From Oxytricha trifallax (taxonomy: Eukaryota; Ciliophora; Spirotrichea; Sporadotrichida; Oxytrichidae), in contig ARYC01000315.1 in the NCBI GenBank assembly GCA_000711775.1, positions 120,250-184,249 of the forward strand: a stretch of 64,000 nt of DNA, in the 5' to 3' direction. A program made the position numbers and the translations under genes. A model generated the notes under the pieces. That model did no database searches and had not been told where the DNA came from. It saw only the letters and a program-made list of their open reading frames with translations. Positions 57,300 through 64,000 of this stretch are shown piece after piece; within the stretch, counting starts at the first letter, position 1; each line of letters begins with the position of its first letter.

Positions 57300-57580
57300 A
57301 AGAGCGAGTATTTTTTAATTATTCATTAATTTGTATGCTCTTAACAACTTTTGCCTTATTTTTATCACTCCTAATCTTATACAAATCTATGCTGATATTG
57401 GTCGCCACATAGTAATTGAATTCATCGCCAAATAAGAATGAAAATGCATGAATCATCTTCGCTTTAGAAAAAATGAGCTTAATTTCCTCGGCTGCTCTCT
57501 CCCTCAGAAATAGGAGTTTAAGAGTGTTATCCTGAGTTTATAGGGAAATGCAGGTTTTTTCGGGGTGAACACAACACGCA
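57300..57580 (-). CDS. MDS-like block, same - strand gene
   Basis: On -: ACCVHPEKTCISLQTQDN, TLKLLFLRERAAEEIKLIF, SKAKMIHAFSFLFGDEFN, YYVATNISIDLYKIRSDK, then TGA. Three Cys near the start. No family recognised. Confidence 0.55.
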
Positions 57581-57799
57581 TAGATTTATTTACTATAGAA
57601 GATTGTTATTATAACAAATAAACTTATTAATAGCTGGAAAGTGTAGACAATAGAAATTTCAGTAAGAAGTTCAGTCTTATAAGAATAAATCGATATTTTT
57701 TGAAAAATATAAACTGATCCATTTATATAATCATTATTTTTGATAGACTTACTAAATGGTGGTAAGATGAAAAGTAAAAGGAGTCTTCCCTTAATTATT

Positions 57800-57972
57800 T
57801 AAATTATCGTATTGATCCCAAATCATGAAGAACCCCTCCTTGTAAAAGATCATGCAGTTAGAGAAAGTATCAAAGAATATATCGAAATTGTTAAAAACGT
57901 TGGGACCAAGATTGAAGGAAATGGGCCAAGGCTAAGGGACCTCGGAATTTCACGAAAAGATCCATTTTGATT
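57800..57972 (+). CDS. MDS-like block with C-terminal stop, + strand
   Basis: On +: VLIPNHEEPLLVKDHAVRE, SIKEYIEIVKNVGTKIEGN, GPRLRDLGISRKDPF, TGA. Well-formed acidic/basic protein end. No family recognised with confidence. Upstream blocks of this gene are not visible nearby. Confidence 0.55.
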
Positions 57973-57974
57973 CT

Positions 57975-58345
57975 GAATTATTATTTTAAAAGATTTTAAA
58001 TTATTAATATTTTTATAAATGCTTGTAAATTTGACATGTTATACAAATTTTAAATAAAAAGATTCTTATTCAAACAAATTTTTATAATGATAAATCTCAT
58101 TAATTTATATTGATAATCAAATATCCTCCAATAACTTATTGTATTTATATATTATATTTAATTATTTAATCCCATAATTAAAATGTCATAACCGCCATAG
58201 TAGTAGCAAGTCTAAAACAATAAATTATCATAAAATACTCAAAAATAAATCTCCCCTTAACAATTGTCATCCTTGATATAGCGTAGCAATAAATCCAGAT
58301 AAGACTAAATTATGAATTAAAGTGTTGATACTCAGTCTATAAAAA
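57975..58345. other. AT-rich spacer
   Basis: Nothing recognised. Confidence 0.45.
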
Positions 58346-58350
58346 GCACA

Positions 58351-61300
58351 ATGACAAGGTTTACATTGAATAGCAGTATTTATCATATCAACAATGATCA
58401 AGAAAATGGGATCAACAGCAATTATATATTAGACTTTAGAATATCTAATATAAGTTGTATAATATTATTTATATTTTGATATATATTATAATATATATAG
58501 AGCAAAGATAATGCTTACATAGGTGTTGTAAGGAATAAAATTAAATAAATAGCTAATACTCTCAAAGATATAGATCATGGTAAGCATTCAATACTAACTT
58601 TTAAAAAATCATAATTTATATATTATTTTTACAGATAAGAATGGAAATGTCAAGGTGTCAGTCTTCAAGAACTTATTATTAATTTTAATTCATTTATTAT
58701 ATTATAATCAATTAAATCCATATATTATAGTAGAGTGCAGTGATTGCGATATTGATATAAAGACACTATTAAAAATAATTGATAGATATCGAATTAAGTC
58801 TACTACATCTACTACAATACTTTTTTATATTAGTATTTATACAAGCAATATATAGTTAAAATTTTTCATAATTTTATATTATTTTTATCTACAATTGAGT
58901 AAATAGATTATCAGAAAGCCTTGAAAACTTTGTATCTCTCAATGAAAATAAAAATAAATCCGTTTATTAAATCTACTTCTATTAATAATCACAATTAATC
59001 AATCAATTAACTTGACTATAAAAATAGCTTCTCAATTGATAGATATTTAAAAATATTATTAATTAATAATTTGAAATTATAGTATTCTTAGGATAATTGT
59101 CAAATATTTTGAAATGCCTTACATTTATAATAAGACAATTATTTGGTTGTTTTATTTAAGATAGAGAAGAAAAACTGGTGAATGAGAGTCCTTATGCAAC
59201 AATCGGTTAAAATAAGAATATAAGAAATTACAATTAAAATAATGGACTACGGTCAATGTCAGTCATAGAAAAGAATATTAAATATGATATTATTAATCTA
59301 AAATATAATTCCAATTTTGGGAGTATATTTATGGACAGTTTTATTTAATTTTTTTATATAAAAACTGTTAATTATCTGGGTTTAATTTTAATAATCAACA
59401 TTACAAATTTTATAAGAAAAGAATAATGAGGAAGGTAATATGATGGTTGAATCGAATCTAAGCAGCAGTCAAGGCAGAGATTCTTTTTATTAAAGCCTAA
59501 ATTTAAAGAAAGAAACGCTCATAAAAAATAATAACTGCAAAATCAAGGATATAAATAACATTAATATTATCAAATTATATATTATAAGTATTATTAGCGC
59601 ATTTAAGGATATGATATATAGCTGTGGAGAGTACATTTAATTAAATTATCTATAAATCTATTTTTAGAGTAACAAATATTGCTAAATATTGAATATTTTA
59701 TAAATAAATTATCATTTTATCCTATTTATCATATTTTTGGGGATGAAAATCAATCTCAAGATAGGAATTACAGGAGAAACACATTAGACTATCCAGATTA
59801 CAATAAAAATGTTGACTCATTAAACGCTTCAACCAACTTAATTATATTCTAATCAGTTATATTTAATAAAAAATTAAAATTAGAGTTTATTATTGTTGCA
59901 ATAATAAATTTAACTCAAAACATCACATGAAATTTAAGAGTCCAAAGATTAGGCATTTATTGAGTGATGGCTTTAAAAATAACAATTAAACTTATTTCTG
60001 GTTTAATAATATATAAAAATAAATTTATGAGTTTTTTATTAAATAAAAATTTTTTTATAGAAATATTTCAAGATAAAAACAGCTTGAAATTTTAATTTTA
60101 ATTTCATGCAGTAACTGCTCTTAAACTCAAATAAAGAAGGAAGTTAACTACTGAAAATTCTAAAATTTATTCACTTAGCTGGAATTGACTTCAGAATTCT
60201 TAACAATATACAAATTCTTTTCTTAAATAAAGATGATAAGGAGAGTGGGCGGTTGACTCTTAAATCGTTTGAATAGATTTTCAATGATGTTACTAAGGAC
60301 AGTTGGATTGGAGGGAGCAAATAAATGCTAAAAATAGAAAATATAGACTTTATAATTGAAATTTAAAAGGCATTTTTATGAATTTTAAATGCTTTTTGAT
60401 TATTTCACCATAAATGGAGATTCAAGTTTAGAATAGAGTTATGTGGAATTTGAAAATATTAACAAAATCATTGACCTATATCATTATTTTCCAAGAATGA
60501 AGAGGAATCAGGGCAAAAATCACTCACCAGATATGTATTCAATTATGAGTTCTAACAAGTCTAATAATTTTGGATAAGTCTCATTTGTAAGTCACTTATT
60601 TATTCAACGTTGCTTATTAAATTTAGTAATTATTACCTTTTCAAGATTTATTAATTTCATTATTTTTAGTGTGAAAACGATAGAGTAACTCATTTGATGA
60701 ATCTTTTTTGGGAACGAATTAGCTCAAAATATTACAAAACTGCCTAAGCTTATAAGTTTTTCGATATAAATTAAAATGGGAAAGTTTCGTTTAATGAATT
60801 CAGAGTGGGCAGTGAACAACTGGGCACAAAATTTACATAGAGTGATCTACAGCTTACATTTCAAAATATTGATAAAAATCAAGATGGATTCATAGATTAT
60901 AATGAGTTTTGCTATTTAACTGAGGAAAAACGCAGGAATATGGAAATATATGATAAAAAGAATATTCTAAATTCTGAGACATAAAGTACAATTAATAACT
61001 CTGCTATTAATACTAAATAAGATGAAAGTTCAATATTTCAATAGAAAAAGCATCTATTTGACCCATAATTTTATCTTGGTAAAAATCAAAACTAAATTGC
61101 AGAGAAAAATGAGGAAATTAATCAATGTATTTCAAAGAAGCAAGCTGATTTCAAGCAAAGAAAATTGAAGCAATAATTTCTTAACACTTCAATTTAGGAA
61201 TAAAAACAGTTAATTCAAATTAATTTGAAGCATCGTAGTGACTCAGTTTAAAGCTTTTAAAACGAAGAGAGTTCTCTATAATCAACAAATTCTTTAAATA

Positions 61301-62155
61301 AAAATTCAAAGGTAGTCTAGAATCTAGCCTATGGAATTAAAGTGAAAAAAGATTAAGAGGACATTAAGAATTTAGTAAATTTCGACTATTAATAGTAATA
61401 TTTGGAAAAAGCTCAGGCTGATGATACCTAACTTTAGCAGTACTTTTAACAATAGAATTAGAAGCAGAAAAAGCAAAGGCAAGACGACTTGATGAATTAT
61501 GTTGACAGAGTGAATAGAAAGAGAACCTCATTTTTGAATTAATCTATGGATGGAAATATTTTGAATTCCAAAGGTTTCATGTCTAATGATAGATACTTGT
61601 AAACTGCGATTGGATTTTCAAGAAATGATTAGAAGATCGAAGGTAGAAGTTAAACTATGAATTTAAGAAACCTTAAGAACTCTATATAAGGCAATGCTTA
61701 GTAAAGTAAAAATTATCTCGAGTCTTTTATCAACTAACAAAGACTAGTTTCTCAAGGTGGTTCAAATTAAATTAGATCTAATTCATAATTCAACACAGTT
61801 TAAGTTAAAAACGAATCTGTTCCAAATAACTCGCTTTATAATAATAATCGTAGAGACTAAACATTCTAGTTAGCCCAGTCTCTTATTAAAGATTAAAAAC
61901 GTTTGAGTTCTGCAGGAAGCAGTAATTTAACTTACTTCAGTAGTAAAAATGGAGATCAATCTACAAAGACTCAAACTTTGAAAGATCTAAATTTAAGCAA
62001 AGTAAATAATAAATAATAAATAATAGCCAAAATTCAGGTAGGAAAATTCACAAAGTCATTTAGAGAGAGATATTGTTGAAATACCCTTCATTGTTAAACA
62101 AAATAATGATAAGTAAAAGATTATGATGAGAAAGACTATGTTTGCTTAAAATTGA
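58351..62155 (+). CDS. EF-hand calcium-binding protein gene, in about a dozen MDS-like blocks
   Basis: Starts MTRFTLNSSIYHINNDQEN at 58351. Small blocks follow: about 58500-58575 (KDNAYIGVVRNKIKQIAN), 58633-58685, 58900-58960, 59163-59290 (EEKLVNESPYATIGQNKN), 59418-59560, 59590-59640, 59740-59845, 59925-59985, 60130-60345 (FLNKDDKESGRLTLKSFEQI) and 60398-60595. A large last block runs from 60670. It carries two clear EF-hand loops, FFDINQNGKVSFNEF and NIDKNQDGFIDYNEF, then a long Q/N/K-rich tail. The end is TGA 62153-62155 after a 1-nt shift near 61995. EF-hands bind Ca2+; the target is unknown. Confidence 0.8.
58576..58636 (+). other. IES with AGAT pointer in the EF-hand gene
   Basis: AGAT at 58572-58575 and 58633-58636. 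Excision gives LKDIDKNGNVKVSVFKNLL, an EF-like loop, in frame. Confidence 0.65.
60670..62155 (+). CDS. Large final MDS-like block of the EF-hand gene
   Basis: About 470 codons open with TAA/TAG as Gln. EF-hand loops lie at about 60757-60803 and 60862-60907; then KHLFDPQFYLGKNQNQIA, MNYVDRVNRKRTSFLNQS, SLIKDQKRLSSAGSSNL. The C-terminus RDIVEIPFIVKQNNDKQK, MMRKTMFAQN needs the next frame, so one indel or a very short insert lies near 61990-62050. The C-terminal half has low complexity. Confidence 0.85.
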
Positions 62156-62331
62156 AAAAGCATTTTACTATTTATTTCATAATCAAATCATTTATAAGGA
62201 ATTGACCAATCAATGAAAAATAAAAGGAAATTTGAAATAAACATCGTTATCTCATTTTATTTAAACAGAAATTACTATACAAAAATTAAAAGGTAAATAG
62301 TTAAATTTAAGCAACTAGAACAACTAAACAA

Positions 62332-63000
62332 ATGAAATCTTACTTCAAATTTTCAAACAATAAATCAAATCCCAAATCACAAGATCCCTCATAGAATCTT
62401 GAAACATGCATTCTCAAAGGTATTTCAGATATTTATGAGTACGAGCAACTTATTGAGAGATTAAATGAGATAGAAAGTGATTTTCAAACAACATACCTCG
62501 AAAAACGATCAAATTATATGAAATAACAATCATTATCTCATAATGATCTTAATGGCTTAGACCTTGAAGGTATTTTATAATAAGCCCCAATTTAATATTA
62601 ATTTGTATAGACGAGTTGAAACAAGCAATTTAAGAGATCAATGAGAAGGAAAAAGTCATTAAGCAAGTTGCATAGATTTGCAAACTTTTTTTGCAATTTT
62701 ATGCAGAGATATGAACAGATCAACTACTGACTAAACTGATTTAATATCTGACCTTTAAAGAGAAAACTCTCAGCTTAATTTCAAAATTTTTTATCGTTAA
62801 GCTTAACATATAAACTGATCAATACGAAACTGAGTAAATTGATAAATCTTTGAAAAATGATACTCTATGTCAAGAACTTAATGAGTTGACTGAATAGATG
62901 AGAGATGAATAAGATCTGAATAGGAAAAAATTGTTAGAAATCAGAAATATCAATCAGGAGAACAAAAAGCTTAAGCAATTAGAGAAGTCCCTAACCTAAC
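62332..63000 (+). CDS. Coiled-coil protein gene, 5' part in MDS-like blocks
   Basis: Starts MKSYFKFSNNKSNPKSQDP at 62332, then GISDIYEYEQLIERLNEI, YLEKRSNYMKQQSLSHND. Further blocks: about 62605-62705 (DELKQAIQEINEKEKVIK, QVAQICKLFLQFYAE), about 62715-62775 (TDQLLTKLIQYLTFKEK) and about 62813-63000 (TEQIDKSLKNDTLCQELNEL, INQENKKLKQLEKSLT). Strongly helical heptad-like sequence. The last block ends at the satellite, so the remainder of the gene lies beyond it or elsewhere. Confidence 0.7.
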
Positions 63001-64000
63001 ATATCTGGTGAGTTGAGGGGTGGTCGTGGACTCTGCTCTATTTTATCGTCATTCAACGAATTAAGAGTGAAATCATGCATTTTCAAGTGATGGTAACGTG
63101 GTCACCGTGGTCATGGTCATGGTCACGGTAATGATCACGAGGAACACGCAGGCAGTGACCACGTGACCACGTATCTGGTGAGTTGAGGGTGGTCGTGGAC
63201 ACTGCTCTATTTTGAAGTCATTCGACGAATAAACAGTGAAATCATGCATTTTCAAGTTATGGTCACGTGGTCACCGTGGTCATGGTCATGGTCACAATGT
63301 TCATAGTCATGGTCACGAGGACCACAGAGGCAGTGACCACGTGACTAAGTTTCTGGTGAGTTAAGGGGTGGTCGTGGTCACTGCTCTATTTTGTCGTCAA
63401 TCGACATATTAACAGTGAAATCATGCATTTTCAAGTGATGGTCACCAAGATCATGGTCATGGTTGCCATGGTCACGGATATGGTCACGAGGACCACGGAA
63501 GCAGTGACCACGTGACCACTATCTGGTGAGTTGAGGGGGGTCGTGCTCACTGCTCTAATTTGACCTCATTCGACGAATTAACAGTGAAATCATGCATTTT
63601 TCTAGTAATGGTCTCGTGGTCGCCGTGGTCATGGTCATGGTCACGAGGACCACGGAGGCAGTGACCACGTGACCACGTATCTGGTGAGTTGTAGGTTTGG
63701 TCGTGGTCACTGCTCTATTTTGACCTCATTCGACGAATTAACAGTGAAATCATGCATTTTCAAGTAATGGTCACGTGGTCACCGTGGTCATGGTAATGGT
63801 CACGATGGTCACGGTCATGGTCAAGAGGACCACAGAGGCAGTGACCACGTGTCTGGTGAGTTGAGTGGTGGTCGTGGTCACTGCTCTATTTTGACGTCGT
63901 TCGACGAATTAACAGTGAAATCTTGCATTTTCAAATGATGGTCACGTGGTCACCGTGGTCATGGTCATGGTCACGGACCACGGAGGCAGTGACAACGTAT
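63001..64000. repeat. Germline satellite, ~170-bp tandem repeat
   Basis: At least six units, each starting near TCTGGTGAGTTGAGG (about 63004, 63172, 63352, 63523, 63680, 63852), at spacings of about 157-180 bp. Each holds CACTGCTCTATTTTG, AACAGTGAAATCATGCATTT and a GGTCAC/GGTCAT-rich stretch of varying length. It is much more GC-rich than the rest and non-coding. It continues past the window. Satellites of this size are known in Oxytricha micronuclear DNA. Confidence 0.95.

Noticed and set aside
63073..63255. 60-codon - frame in the satellite
   Set aside because: Arises from tandem GGTCAC/GGTCAT repeats; breaks in other units.
1..64000. CRISPR arrays, bacterial operons, ribosome binding sites
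   Set aside because: Genetic code, repeats and composition are those of a ciliate germline nucleus; no such features are present.

Overview
This window looks like germline (micronuclear) DNA of a stichotrichous ciliate such as Oxytricha or Stylonychia. Three lines of evidence support that. (1) Nearly every recognisable protein reads through only if TAA and TAG are glutamine and TGA is the sole stop. (2) Mobile elements end in C4A4 telomere-like repeats (CAAAACCCCAAAACCCC) with ANT flanks and carry the three telomere-bearing-element (TBE) genes: a 42-kDa DDE transposase, a 22-kDa-type ORF and a 57-kDa-type zinc-finger/kinase. (3) Host genes appear as short coding blocks (MDS-like) split by AT-rich spacers (IES-like), and at several junctions short pointer repeats join the frame correctly. 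The window also ends in a roughly 170-bp satellite. A standard-code ORF view misses most of the real coding sequence.

Layout. 1-20.2 kb: two diverged copies (1-7700 and 9735-20215) of a nested cluster. The core is a host-like element of about 4.1 kb once insertions are removed. It has ~250-bp terminal inverted repeats (8150-8398, 19590-19836), a superfamily-3 helicase of Rep type on + and a companion ORF of about 540 codons on -. Three TBEs sit in it. Deleting two of them with one copy of the 3-bp target site rejoins the companion ORF in frame. An RNB-exonuclease (Rrp44/Dis3-like) block also lies inside the repeats. 20.2-29 kb: AT-rich DNA with small inverted-repeat elements, a TBE relic, isolated coding blocks and a second, shorter Rep-type element (26420-28515) sharing terminal sequence with the first. 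29-31.3 kb: + strand coding blocks of an unrecognised gene, interrupted by a 268-bp MITE. 32.3-46.7 kb: a truncated TBE, a solo TBE end, a complete TBE with intact transposase and kinase genes (37060-41217) and a second full-length but decayed TBE (42640-46671). 41.3-50 kb: - strand coding blocks, probably one glutamine/asparagine-rich gene, with a TBE sitting in an IES. 50-58 kb: blocks of several genes including a RING-finger gene (53231-54960) that runs into another TBE. 58.3-62.2 kb: an EF-hand calcium-binding gene in about a dozen blocks. 62.3-63.0 kb: start of a coiled-coil gene. 63.0-64.0 kb: the satellite.

How it works together. TBEs and Rep-type elements are passengers expected to be removed when the somatic nucleus forms. 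The MDS blocks are joined at pointers to give somatic genes. The strongest new observations are the Rep-type TIR element family and a 26-nt GT-AG segment in the TBE 22-kDa gene that looks like a tiny intron. All protein calls come from reading translations by eye. No database search was possible, and block edges are approximate unless a pointer is given.
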